Source of the DNA: Clostridia bacterium
GTDB taxonomy: Bacteria > Bacillota > Clostridia > Lachnospirales > Lachnospiraceae
Length of the DNA: 64,000 nucleotides
Assembly (NCBI GenBank): GCA_910574835.1
Contig: CAJTDE010000004.1
Coordinates: 1-64,000 of the forward strand
Reading direction: 5' to 3'
The position numbers and the translations under genes were made by a program. Below are positions 18,833-26,263 of this stretch, piece after piece; positions within the stretch are counted from its first letter, which is position 1, and the number at the start of each line of letters is the position of its first letter. The notes under the pieces were generated by a model that was not told the DNA's origin, searched no databases, and saw only the letters and a list, made by a program, of their open reading frames with translations.

Positions 18833-19195
18833 ATGAAACGACCGCTTGCGTATATCACCGCTCCCTGGAGCAAGAACCCCCATGAAAACGCGGCAAACGC
18901 CGCCAGCTACTGCCGCCAGGTGTATGACGCCGGATATTCCCCGGTCTGCCCTGTTTTGTTCCTGCCGCTGTTTTTGAAAGATGAAATCCCCCAGGAACAC
19001 AAGGACGGAATCGACATCGCCAGAGATTACCTGCGCCGCTCCCATGTGCTGGTGGTCTGCGGACACTCGACCGATGAAACGGTCAAAAACGATATTGCCA
19101 CCGCTGAACGCCTGCGGATCACCGCCACCACGCTGGACGGGATTCTGACGGTGAAAGGCCAGGGCCGGGAGAAAGGGGGCGCACACCATGCCTGA
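18833..19195 (+). CDS. DUF4406/DUF7768-like protein
   Basis: 120 residues with the pattern of nucleoside 2-deoxyribosyltransferase-like small proteins: LAYITAPWSKNPHENAANAASYC at the start, then SPVCPVLFLPLFL, a SHVLVVCGHSTDETVKNDIATAE segment and a short tail. Members of this group are frequent passengers of Tn1549-type ICEs. The reaction in that setting is unknown. AAAGGAATCTGTT precedes the ATG. It overlaps the next gene by 8 bp. Confidence 0.72.
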   Translation: MKRPLAYITAPWSKNPHENAANAASYCRQVYDAGYSPVCPVLFLPLFLKDEIPQEHKDGIDIARDYLRRSHVLVVCGHSTDETVKNDIATAERLRITATTLDGILTVKGQGREKGGAHHA

Positions 19196-19499
19196 GCAAA
19201 AGACCATCGGCCAGCTGATGGAGGAAATGCGGCTTAAAGACGGGGCGCGGGAGTATTCCGGCCATAGTTACATGGACTTAAACCGGTTCGCGGAGGACAC
19301 CCGGCACATGATTATTTTTGATACCCTGACCGCTGATTCCCCTGTTGGCTGGAAAGGGGAACGCAGCCGCGCCTTTCTCACCGAGGAAGGATATAAAAAG
19401 TCCCTGGAACGCCAGGAACAGGGGCATATCAAGATTGTGAGCCACGCGAAGGTCCGAAACGGACATCTGCACTATGACCGGCAAGACCAGCTCCGATAG
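19188..19499 (+). CDS. Small conserved ICE protein, paralogue of the gene at 17325
   Basis: 103 residues. The N-terminus carries LMEEMRLKDGAREYSGHSY, the C-terminal half the shared block GERSRAFLTEEGYKKSLERQ and IKIVSHAKVRNGHLHY. It overlaps the upstream gene by 8 bp and lies 42 bp before pcfB. Function unknown. The paralogue is a little shorter at its N-terminus. Confidence 0.68.
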   Translation: MPEQKTIGQLMEEMRLKDGAREYSGHSYMDLNRFAEDTRHMIIFDTLTADSPVGWKGERSRAFLTEEGYKKSLERQEQGHIKIVSHAKVRNGHLHYDRQDQLR

Positions 19500-19541
19500 A
19501 GAAACCATGCAGAAAATCCATAGAGAGGAGGCGAAACACCC

Positions 19542-20033
19542 ATGCAGGACGAAGTGGAAAGCAAAACCCTGACGCTCATTGTCAGCGGCACAAAGTTCAC
19601 CGGCAGGCTGTTCAAAGCGGCGATTATGAAGTATCTGGCGCACCTGAAAGAGCAAAAGATGCAGAAACAGCGGGAAAAGGGCGCGGAGGTCAAGCCCCAG
19701 GGAAAGCAGACGGTGAAGCAGCTCATCGGGCAGAACCAGGGCGTGTCCAATCTTGAGATCACAGACCCCTCCATCAAGGCGTTTGAGCGGGTTGCCCGGA
19801 AGTACGGCGTGGATTACGCGGTAAAGAAGGACCGCAGCTGTTCCCCGCCCAAGTATCTGGTCTTTTTTAAGGCCCGCGACGCGGACGCGCTGACCTCGGC
19901 ATTTACCGAGTACACCCAGAAGAAGGTCCGCAAGGCGTCCCGCCCGTCTGTGCTGGCGAAGCTGAACCAGTTCAAAGAGCTGGTGAAAAACGCGGTGGTG
20001 GACCGCACAAAGCGAAAGGAGCTGGAACGATGA
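19542..20033 (+). CDS. pcfB: PcfB-like conjugation protein (DUF3801)
   Basis: 163 residues, matching the PcfB/DUF3801 pattern: TGRLFKAAIMKYLAHLKEQK near residue 25, LEITDPSIKAFERVARKYGVDYAVKKD near 75 and VFFKARDADALTSAFTEYTQKK near 110. In Gram-positive conjugation systems PcfB links the relaxosome to the coupling protein. It overlaps virD4 by 4 bp (ATGA), as usual. Preceded by GAGAGGAGGCGAAA. Confidence 0.85.
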   Translation: MQDEVESKTLTLIVSGTKFTGRLFKAAIMKYLAHLKEQKMQKQREKGAEVKPQGKQTVKQLIGQNQGVSNLEITDPSIKAFERVARKYGVDYAVKKDRSCSPPKYLVFFKARDADALTSAFTEYTQKKVRKASRPSVLAKLNQFKELVKNAVVDRTKRKELER

Positions 20034-20563
20034 AAAAGCCCCTGAACATCAAGAAGCTCGTTTTGCTGAACCTGCCCTATATCCTGATGGGGCTGTTCGC
20101 CACCAACTTCGGGGAGGCGTGGCGGATGGCCCAGGGCGCGGACGCATCGGAAAAGGCGCTGTCGCTAATCTCCGTCCTTCCGGCGGCGCTTGGAAGTTTC
20201 TGGCCCAGCTTTCACCCGCTGGACCTGCTGGTCGGGCTGTGCTGCGGCGCGGCGCTCCGGCTGGCTGTTTACCTGAAAGGCAAAAACGCCAAGAAGTACC
20301 GCCCAAATATCGAGTACGGTTCTGCGAGATGGGGAAATTCCCAGGACATCGCCCCTTATGTTGATCCGGTATTCCAGAACAATGTAATCCTCACCCAGAC
20401 GGAACGCCTTACCATGAGCAGCCGCCCCAAGGACCCCAAGACCGCCCGCAACAAAAATGTGCTGGTAATCGGCGGTTCCGGCTCCGGCAAGACCCGGTTC
20501 TGGCTCAAGCCCAACCTGATGCAGCTCCATAGCTCGTATGTGGTTACTGATCCGAACAGATAA
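20030..20563 (+). pseudogene. virD4: virD4/traG coupling protein, 5' fragment
   Basis: Encodes the first 174 residues of a VirD4-type coupling ATPase: two membrane segments (about 10-30 and 50-85), the SARWGNSQDIAPYV region, the Walker A loop VIGGSGSGKTRFW near 150-160 and YVVTDP, after which the frame runs into foreign DNA and stops. The missing remainder (PKGTILVECGK onward) begins at 30224. Joining the two at the shared CC dinucleotide restores a normal protein of about 610 residues, so excision of the intervening element would repair it. Confidence 0.93.
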
Positions 20564-20617
20564 GTATAATAAGGTTATAGGGAAGCGCGCACCCTCAAAG
20601 AAAGGAGGTTACACACC

Positions 20618-22969
20618 ATGAAGAAGCAGGCAGAGAAAGACAAACTCACCGCCCTATACGAAAGACTCTCACATGACGATGAACGGGCAGGGGAATCCGT
20701 GAGCATTGAGAACCAAAAACGGATTTTAGAGGACTACGCAAGGAAAAACGGTTTTACCAATATCCGGCATTTTACCGATGACGGAATCCGGGGAACTACT
20801 TTCAAGCGTCCGGGGCTGGACGCTATGTTAGACGAAATCCGGGCGGGGAACGTGGCAACGGTTATCATCAAAGACCAGAGCCGAATCGGGCGTGACGTGG
20901 TTGAAGTGGGGCTTTTAAAGCGCACCTTTGACGAGTACCATGTGCGTTTTATCGCCGCCAATGACAACCTTGACACCGCCAACGGCTTTGATATTATGTC
21001 TATCTTCCGTGACGTGATAAACGAGTGGTATGTTGCCGACACCAGCCGCAAAATCAAGGCTGTTTTCAAGTCCAGAATGGAAAAAGGCTTGCGCTGTTCT
21101 GGCAGTGTCTGCTATGGCTACCGCGCTTCCAAAGAAGAAAAAGGCGAGTGGATAATTGACGAGGAAGCCGCCGCCGTTGTGCGCCGTATCTTCCAGAGCG
21201 TCCTTGCCGGGGAAACCGTAGCCAGCATAGCAAAAGCACTCCGCACCGAGAGAATCCCTATCCCGTCCGAGCATTGGAAACGGGCAGGCGAGCCAGTCCG
21301 GGCGGCAAAATACACCGACCCCTACGCATGGTCAGCGACCACTATCGGCTACATACTGAAACGCCCGGAATACACAGGGCGCAAAGTATTAGGGAAAACC
21401 GTATGCGAGAACTACAAGACCAAGAGCAGCCGCAAGACCACGCCGGAGGAACAGTATATTTTTGAGGGCGCAATCCCCGCTATTGTGGACGTGGAAACGT
21501 GGCAGACCGTACAGAAGATACGGGAAACGGTACGCCGCGCACCTAAACGGCAGAACGCCCCGAACCGCTTGACCGGGCTTTTATACTGCGCCGACTGCGG
21601 TTCAAAACTCACACACCGCTACAACCTTGTACAAGGGAAATGGATTGAGGACGCTTTTATCTGCTCCGGCTACCGCCATTTAATCCATGACTGCACCATG
21701 CACCATATCCCCACGGCAAAAATTGAAGCCGCTATCCTTGCCGTTATCCAGCGGGTGAGCTGGTATGTGCGGCACAATGAAAAAGAGTTTGCCGAGCGTG
21801 TCCGGGAAGCGTCCGACCAGAACCAAGAGAAAACCGTCAAGGAATGTAAGCAGAAAATCAGCAAGGCTCAGAAGCGGCACAAAGAGCTTGACGGGCTTGT
21901 AAAAAAGCTGTACGAGGGCAACGCCACGGGCAAGATACCCGACAAGCATTTTACCCGGCTTCTTGCCGAATATGACGAGGAACAGACCGGGCTTGAAACG
22001 TCCATAGCGGAATGGCAAAGGCAGATAGAAAGCTGGAACGCCGATAAGCTGAAAACAGACCAGTTTATCCAGCTTGTGAAACGCTACACGGATTTCTCCG
22101 AGCTTACAACGCCCATGCTCAATGAGTTTATCGAGAAAGTGATTGTGCATGAGGGCGAGGGGCGGGGGAATGACCGCCGCCAGCGCATAGACATATACCT
22201 AAACTTTATCGGGGCTTTTGAAGTACCCGCCCATATCGTCACCCCGGCAGAAGTGGAGGAACAACGCCGCCAGCAGGAGGAACAGGCGGCAAAGGAAGCC
22301 CGGTCAAAGGAGCTTGCAAAGGCGCGGTATGAGAAGCGCAAGGCAGAGAAACGGGAGTTTACCGCAAGGAAGAAAGCGGGGCTTCTTACGTCGGAAGAAC
22401 TGGAAGCCGAGGAAAAACGGCTTGCACATAACCGAGAGTGGCAAAAGGAATGGCGGGAGAAACGCAAAGCCACAGAACCGCCCAAGCCGCCTAAGAAAAA
22501 ATCCATAAAGGAGCTTATGGAACTGGAAAAGACCGGGGCAGAGCTTACGCCGGAGGAAACGGAACGGCTTGCAGAACACCGCCAGAAAAAAGCCACACAG
22601 CATAAGGCGTGGCGCGAAAGGCAGAAAGCCGGACAGACAAAGGCAAGGACGCTGAAAGAGCTTGCCGCCGCCCAGAAAGAGGGGGAAGCCTTAACGCCGG
22701 AGGAATCGGAACGTCTGGAAGCCCACAGAAGCCGGAAGAAAATCGCAAGGGAAAAGCTGGTACGGCAAGCCGAAACCGACCCGGCAGCGGCGGCAGAACT
22801 GGCAAAGAAGCGGGCGTATGCTTCCGAAGCCACCAAGAAATCCCGGCAGAAAATGTATGAGGAAGCCGCCACAGGAAACCCCGAAGCGGTAGAACGCTAT
22901 GAGAATTATCTTGCCGCAAGAAGGGAAGCATACCACAAGAAAAAGCAGGAAGCGGAACGAACCGCATAA
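20618..22969 (+). CDS. Large serine recombinase with an unusually long C-terminal tail
   Basis: 783 residues, against roughly 500-560 in the usual relatives. Catalytic Ser18 lies in LYERLSHDDE, with DDGIRGTTFKRPG and KDQSRIGRD following. The recombinase domain (about 165-300), zinc ribbon (LYCADCGSKL ... CSGYRHLIHDC, about 320-360) and coiled coil (about 395-480) are intact. Residues about 540-783 are a highly charged Lys/Arg/Glu/Ala helix with internal repeats (LTSEELEAEEKRLAHNRE, LTPEETERLAEHRQKK, LTPEESERLEAHRSRKK). AAAGGAGG lies ahead of the ATG. First gene inside the left end, so it should catalyse insertion into virD4. Confidence 0.93.
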   Translation: MKKQAEKDKLTALYERLSHDDERAGESVSIENQKRILEDYARKNGFTNIRHFTDDGIRGTTFKRPGLDAMLDEIRAGNVATVIIKDQSRIGRDVVEVGLLKRTFDEYHVRFIAANDNLDTANGFDIMSIFRDVINEWYVADTSRKIKAVFKSRMEKGLRCSGSVCYGYRASKEEKGEWIIDEEAAAVVRRIFQSVLAGETVASIAKALRTERIPIPSEHWKRAGEPVRAAKYTDPYAWSATTIGYILKRPEYTGRKVLGKTVCENYKTKSSRKTTPEEQYIFEGAIPAIVDVETWQTVQKIRETVRRAPKRQNAPNRLTGLLYCADCGSKLTHRYNLVQGKWIEDAFICSGYRHLIHDCTMHHIPTAKIEAAILAVIQRVSWYVRHNEKEFAERVREASDQNQEKTVKECKQKISKAQKRHKELDGLVKKLYEGNATGKIPDKHFTRLLAEYDEEQTGLETSIAEWQRQIESWNADKLKTDQFIQLVKRYTDFSELTTPMLNEFIEKVIVHEGEGRGNDRRQRIDIYLNFIGAFEVPAHIVTPAEVEEQRRQQEEQAAKEARSKELAKARYEKRKAEKREFTARKKAGLLTSEELEAEEKRLAHNREWQKEWREKRKATEPPKPPKKKSIKELMELEKTGAELTPEETERLAEHRQKKATQHKAWRERQKAGQTKARTLKELAAAQKEGEALTPEESERLEAHRSRKKIAREKLVRQAETDPAAAAELAKKRAYASEATKKSRQKMYEEAATGNPEAVERYENYLAARREAYHKKKQEAERTA

Positions 22970-22987
22970 GGGCTGAAAAGCAAGGGC

Positions 22988-23155
22988 GCATTGTGGAAAT
23001 GTGCATAACTGGCTATGGAATCATGGATAACTCTATTCACAGCACATGGAAAAGCGAAAGAGCCGCTTTCCCACGTCCTGCAAACAGAGTTACCCACAAT
23101 TCCATAAGACAGCCAGTTATACACATTACGGCACAATGCCGACTACTACGGAATC
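22988..23155. repeat. 152-bp imperfect palindrome with DnaA-box-like motifs, copy 1
   Basis: The arms (from GCATTGTG at 22988 to CACAATGC at 23139) can fold into one long interrupted hairpin centred on AAAGCGAAAGAGCCGCTTT. TGTGCATAA (23000-23008, the reverse of TTATGCACA) and TTATACACA (23117-23125) both fit TTATNCACA and lie symmetrically. Weaker matches are near GGATAACTC and GTTACCCACA. A near-identical copy is at 31981-32130 in element C. Probably an origin or single-strand initiation site. Confidence 0.75.
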
Positions 23156-23200
23156 TCTCTCATTCAATATATTTTTCAAGTAATATTAAGTTTTAAAGCC

Positions 23201-23566
23201 TTATGGAATATATGCTAACCCCCATTCGGTCATAGCATAAAAAACAGGGAGTAAAGCGATTCCTTTTTCAGTTAATGAATATTCTACATGAGGGGGAATT
23301 TCATTAAACTGTATTCGTAATACTAGCCCGTCTTTCTCTAATTCACGCAAGGAAGAAGTAAGCATTGTATTTGTGATTCCGTCAATATTTTTCCTTAACT
23401 CACCAAAACGTATAGGAGATTTAATACACATTTCGTAAATTATTAGGAATTTCCATTTGCCTTGCAACATGAGAAGCAATGATGTTACAGGACAATTTCC
23501 TGCTTCGGTAAAAATACCATCTTTTACCTTTTGCGTCCATTCCTCATATGTCAAATTTTTTGCCAT
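23201..23566 (-). CDS. HxlR-family transcriptional regulator
   Basis: About 121 residues from the ATG at 23566 (AAAGGACTGTGACGAT upstream). It has the HxlR winged helix: CPVTSLLLMLQGKWKFLIIYEM, RFGELRKNIDGITNTMLTSSLRELEKDGLV and the wing ending YSLTEKG. The cysteine at CPVT is the usual redox-sensing position. It is divergent from the flavin-domain gene and most likely represses it. The 150-bp gap between them holds dyads suitable as operators. Confidence 0.9.
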   Translation of the reverse strand: MAKNLTYEEWTQKVKDGIFTEAGNCPVTSLLLMLQGKWKFLIIYEMCIKSPIRFGELRKNIDGITNTMLTSSLRELEKDGLVLRIQFNEIPPHVEYSLTEKGIALLPVFYAMTEWGLAYIP

Positions 23567-23602
23567 ATCGTCACAGTCCTTTCTTTGAGTAATAGATAAC
23601 AA

Positions 23603-23754
23603 ACACAGATATTAGGATAGTACGGTCTACCATACTATGTAAGAATATTCTGCGTACTTGAAGAAGTTTGCAAACTAAGTATAATAATCTTATCAGCAAA
23701 AGTCAATAAAGGCTACACTGTAAATCAAAACACTGTACAGAAAGGAAAATTAAC
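23603..23754. promoter_or_regulatory. Divergent promoter region of hxlR-type and flavin genes
   Basis: Contains a dyad ATAGTA-N10-TACTAT near 23617-23638, and an AT-rich stretch around 23675-23695 (AAGTATAATAATCTTAT) that offers a -10 element for the flavin gene. GTACGG and GTACTT half-sites resemble the GTAC-type halves bound by HxlR proteins. AAAGGAAAATTAAC is the ribosome site of the plus-strand gene. Confidence 0.45.
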
Positions 23755-24258
23755 ATGAAAGAAATTAACATTGGTCAAGCAACAGCAATCACTTCTCCCG
23801 ACCCGCTTATGTTGGTTTGCACAACAAAGGAGGACGGAAGCCTCAATATGGCTCCGGTATCGTTCTTTATGTATTCCTCTTTCAATCCACCCATGCTTGC
23901 ATTTGCAATGGGTAAAGCAGCTAATTCCGGCGAGAATATCCGTAGAACAGGAAAAGCGGTTCTTGCAGCTCCGGGAATAAGTCTGAATGGCGCAGTAATG
24001 GCATTTGGTTCTTCTAACGGCGGTCAAAAGGATAAGCTGAAAGAAACTCCGATTGCATTACAGAAAGTAGAGGGAAGCGATATTCAAATCCCGGAGGATT
24101 CACGAATTGCCTTTGTGGTGTCACTTGCACAGACAATAGAATCCGGCGACCATTACTTATATCTCTGCAATATTGAGAAAATGGTTGCAGATGAATCAAA
24201 AGAAGCCTTGTTTGCATGGGAAGGATATGCAAAAGTCGCACCTGCACAGGAAAAATAA
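23755..24258 (+). CDS. Flavin reductase-like (FMN-binding split-barrel) protein
   Basis: 167 residues with the flavin_reduct pattern: ITSPDPLMLVCTTKEDGSLN at the start, MAPVSFFMYSSFNPPMLAFAMG, then SGENIRRTGKAVLAAPG. Members bind FMN and act as oxidoreductases or NAD(P)H:flavin reductases. Paired with an HxlR regulator it is a typical redox-responsive cassette and the only evident cargo of element B. A role in quinone or electrophile stress is inferred from other HxlR pairs. Confidence 0.82.
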   Translation: MKEINIGQATAITSPDPLMLVCTTKEDGSLNMAPVSFFMYSSFNPPMLAFAMGKAANSGENIRRTGKAVLAAPGISLNGAVMAFGSSNGGQKDKLKETPIALQKVEGSDIQIPEDSRIAFVVSLAQTIESGDHYLYLCNIEKMVADESKEALFAWEGYAKVAPAQEK

Positions 24259-24445
24259 TGTTTTATAAATCAGTCGGGGAGCTAATGGCAAAATAAATAC
24301 TGTTTTATATTGCCGTTAATAGCCCACGTAGTTTTACAGATAGATAATCAAGGGGCGACAGCCGCAAACGCTGCCGCCCCTCTGAATTATAAAAAGCAAC
24401 TGTAAACCATGCACCGCCCCATGTGGGAGAAAGGGGGAAATTTCT

Positions 24446-24889
24446 ATGGATTGCACAGAAGCATACAAGGAACACATCATGTATTCTTTCAATGGCTTTT
24501 GCAAAGTCGTCATACGCTATGCCGCTATCAACGCATGGCGCGACAGGAACAGGCGGCGGCAAAAAGAAATATCCTTTGAATACCTCACAGAAGAAAAGTT
24601 CTACCCTCTAAGCACATCAGACGAATTTCTCAAATCACCTTACGAACAATACCCCGTTACGATATGCGGTCAGACAATCATCCTCACCAATGGGGAGCTT
24701 GCCGCCGCCCTGCTATCCCTGTCGGAGAAAAAGAGGGAAATCATTTACCTTTACTTTTTCGGGAATTACACACAGCAGGAAATCGCGGATTTATACGGGC
24801 ATTGTAAGAGTACGGCATGGCATTACATACACAGCGCATTACAGATGTTGCAGAGAGAAATGGAGGGATTTTCACATGGGGAATACTAA
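24446..24889 (+). CDS. Sigma-70-like regulator of element B
   Basis: 147 residues. The C-terminal region-4 HTH is LSEKKREIIYLYFFGNYTQQEIADLYG ... STAWHYIHSALQML. The N-terminal part (AYKEHIMYSFNGFCKVVIRYAAINAWRD) is a short helical module like region 2.4. GGGAGAAAGGGGGAAA precedes the ATG. It overlaps the following HTH gene by 14 bp. The same pair occurs at 34212-34866 in element C, so it is part of the common chassis and likely turns on mobilization genes. Confidence 0.85.
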   Translation: MDCTEAYKEHIMYSFNGFCKVVIRYAAINAWRDRNRRRQKEISFEYLTEEKFYPLSTSDEFLKSPYEQYPVTICGQTIILTNGELAAALLSLSEKKREIIYLYFFGNYTQQEIADLYGHCKSTAWHYIHSALQMLQREMEGFSHGEY

Positions 24890-25076
24890 CCTTGTGCCAT
24901 ATGAAACCATTGTCCGGGCGACAAACGGCGAGCCGGAAGCCGTGGACGAGGTTTTACGGCATTACAGCAAACGAATCCGCTTTGCCGCCCTTGAAAACGG
25001 GCACGTCAACACAGACACCGAGGACAGCATAAAACGGCGGCTCATTACTGCCCTGTTCCAGTTCCGCTTTGACTGA
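24876..25076 (+). CDS. Small HTH protein of the Tn916 orf8 type
   Basis: 66 residues: LVPYETIVRATNGEPEAVDEVLRHYSKRI followed by a conserved KRRLITALFQFRFD end. This is the helix_turn_helix family (HTH_16) that accompanies sigma-like proteins in Tn916-type and related elements. It overlaps the sigma-like gene, so their translation is coupled. Role in regulation is inferred from the pairing. Confidence 0.8.
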   Translation: MGNTNLVPYETIVRATNGEPEAVDEVLRHYSKRIRFAALENGHVNTDTEDSIKRRLITALFQFRFD

Positions 25077-25120
25077 AAAAGGCGGCATGACAGGAGGTGA
25101 GGTTTGTCGGGAAAATAGCC

Positions 25121-25525
25121 ATGCTGATATTCAATGATACCGAGGAAAAAGCGGTTGAGAAAGCCATAGCCGCCCTTGCGGATATGATACCGCTGGAAGC
25201 CATACAGCCGCCCCATTCTCCGGCACTTATTTTTCCGGGATTGGAAATCAGATTACATCAACGCCGGGTACTGAAAAACGGAATTGATGTTTCTCTCACC
25301 CGTCTGGAATACGGCGCACTCTGCTATCTTGCTGCCAGTCCGGGGAGGGTGTTCACAAAGGCGCAAATCTTTGAAGCCGTGTGGAGCATGGAGAGTGAAA
25401 GCTGCCAGTCAAACGTGACAAATGTGATATGCAATCTACGGAAAAAGATAGAGCCGGACAGCCGCCGCCCCACCTACATAAAGACCGTTTTAGGCATAGG
25501 CTACAAGTTTACTTCCGGGGAATAA
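25121..25525 (+). CDS. Stand-alone winged-helix protein (OmpR/PhoB C-terminal type)
   Basis: About 134 residues. The C-terminal 95 are a complete Trans_reg_C winged helix: VLKNGIDVSLTRLEYGALCYLAASPG, FTKAQIFEAVW, SNVTNVICNLRKKIEPD and IKTVLGIGYKF. There is no receiver domain, only a short N-terminal segment. AGGAGGTGAGG lies 20 bp before the ATG at 25121, so another start (GTG at 25097 or a rare codon) is possible. Element C lacks this gene. It may be a constitutive regulator or a domain released from a response regulator. Confidence 0.72.
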   Translation: MLIFNDTEEKAVEKAIAALADMIPLEAIQPPHSPALIFPGLEIRLHQRRVLKNGIDVSLTRLEYGALCYLAASPGRVFTKAQIFEAVWSMESESCQSNVTNVICNLRKKIEPDSRRPTYIKTVLGIGYKFTSGE

Positions 25526-25556
25526 CAACAGGATAACCGCCGCTATTGGCGAAGAT

Positions 25557-25596
25557 ACGAAACAGGAAATCAAAGAAAAAAGGTTTCCTGTTTTTT
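25557..25596 (+). terminator. Intrinsic terminator before the mobilization genes
   Basis: CAGGAAA pairs with TTTCCTG around an A-rich loop, then TTTTTTTG. The same structure occurs at 34895-34928 in element C. It separates the regulator genes from the oriT/mob block. Confidence 0.7.
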
Positions 25597-25723
25597 TGCG
25601 CCCATTTTGCTTAGTTCCGGCTTTACTGTATGGGAAAATACCGCCGCAAAATTGGTAGAATCCACGCCATGCAAGCCGGGGGAAAACGGCAAAAGCCAGC
25701 ACAGCGGAATCCGTCAGTTACTA

Positions 25724-25850
25724 AGAGCAAGATTCTACCACAGTGCCAAATTTCGCCTACCGGCTCATTTTGTCCTGCGGGAATCTTGTTGGGGTTGCCA
25801 CCCCAAGCCCGCCTTTTTGCGGCTTGCGCCGCTTGAAAAATCCACCCAAG
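25724..25850 (+). other. Putative oriT of element B
   Basis: A 125-bp block directly upstream of mobC that is almost identical in element C. It contains the inverted pair CAAGATTC (25728-25735) / GAATCTTG (25781-25788), then TTGGGG-TTGCCA-CCCCAA (25789-25806), GCCCGCC and GCGGC-TTGC-GCCGC. Position and nested inverted repeats fit an origin of transfer for a MOBP-type relaxase with MobC. The bases from 25597 to 25723 show no gene. Confidence 0.7.
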
Positions 25851-25867
25851 AAAGGAGGTTCACAGCC

Positions 25868-26263
25868 ATGAAAAAGTACAATACGCCCCACCGCCGCCGG
25901 GTAATCAAGACACGCTTGACCGAGGAAGAATATACAGAGTTTTCCGAGCGCATTTCCCTCTACAAAATGAGCCAGTCTGAATATATCCGGCAAGCCCTAA
26001 CCAAGTCAAGCATACGCCCGGTTATCACTGTTTCCCCGGTCAATGATGAATTGTTATCTGCCGTTGGGAAGTTAACCGCCGAGTATGGAAAAATCGGCGG
26101 CAACTTAAACCAGATTGCCCGCTGTCTGAACGAGTACGGCGCACCTTATAACGCACTCTCCCAAGAAGTGCGAGCCGCCATAACGGAGCTTGCCGCCTTG
26201 AAGTTTGAAGTCTTGCAGAAAGTAGGTGAAGCCGTTGGCAACGTTCAAACATATCAGCTCTAA
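25868..26263 (+). CDS. mobC: MobC-type relaxosome accessory protein
   Basis: 131 residues from ATG 25868 (AAAGGAGGTTCACAGCC upstream). It opens with a basic ribbon-helix-helix region (HRRRVIKTRLTEEEYTEFSERI, MSQSEYIRQAL) and ends with the MobC signature IGGNLNQIARCLNEYG and a helix. MobC proteins bind oriT and help the relaxase open the nick site. It overlaps the relaxase gene by about 29 bp. Confidence 0.88.
   Translation: MKKYNTPHRRRVIKTRLTEEEYTEFSERISLYKMSQSEYIRQALTKSSIRPVITVSPVNDELLSAVGKLTAEYGKIGGNLNQIARCLNEYGAPYNALSQEVRAAITELAALKFEVLQKVGEAVGNVQTYQL

Noticed and set aside
22084-22872. Minus-strand frame of 262 codons rich in Ser, Cys and Phe
   Set aside because: Antisense of the charged tail of the element B recombinase, where AAG/GAG-rich codons give open reverse frames.
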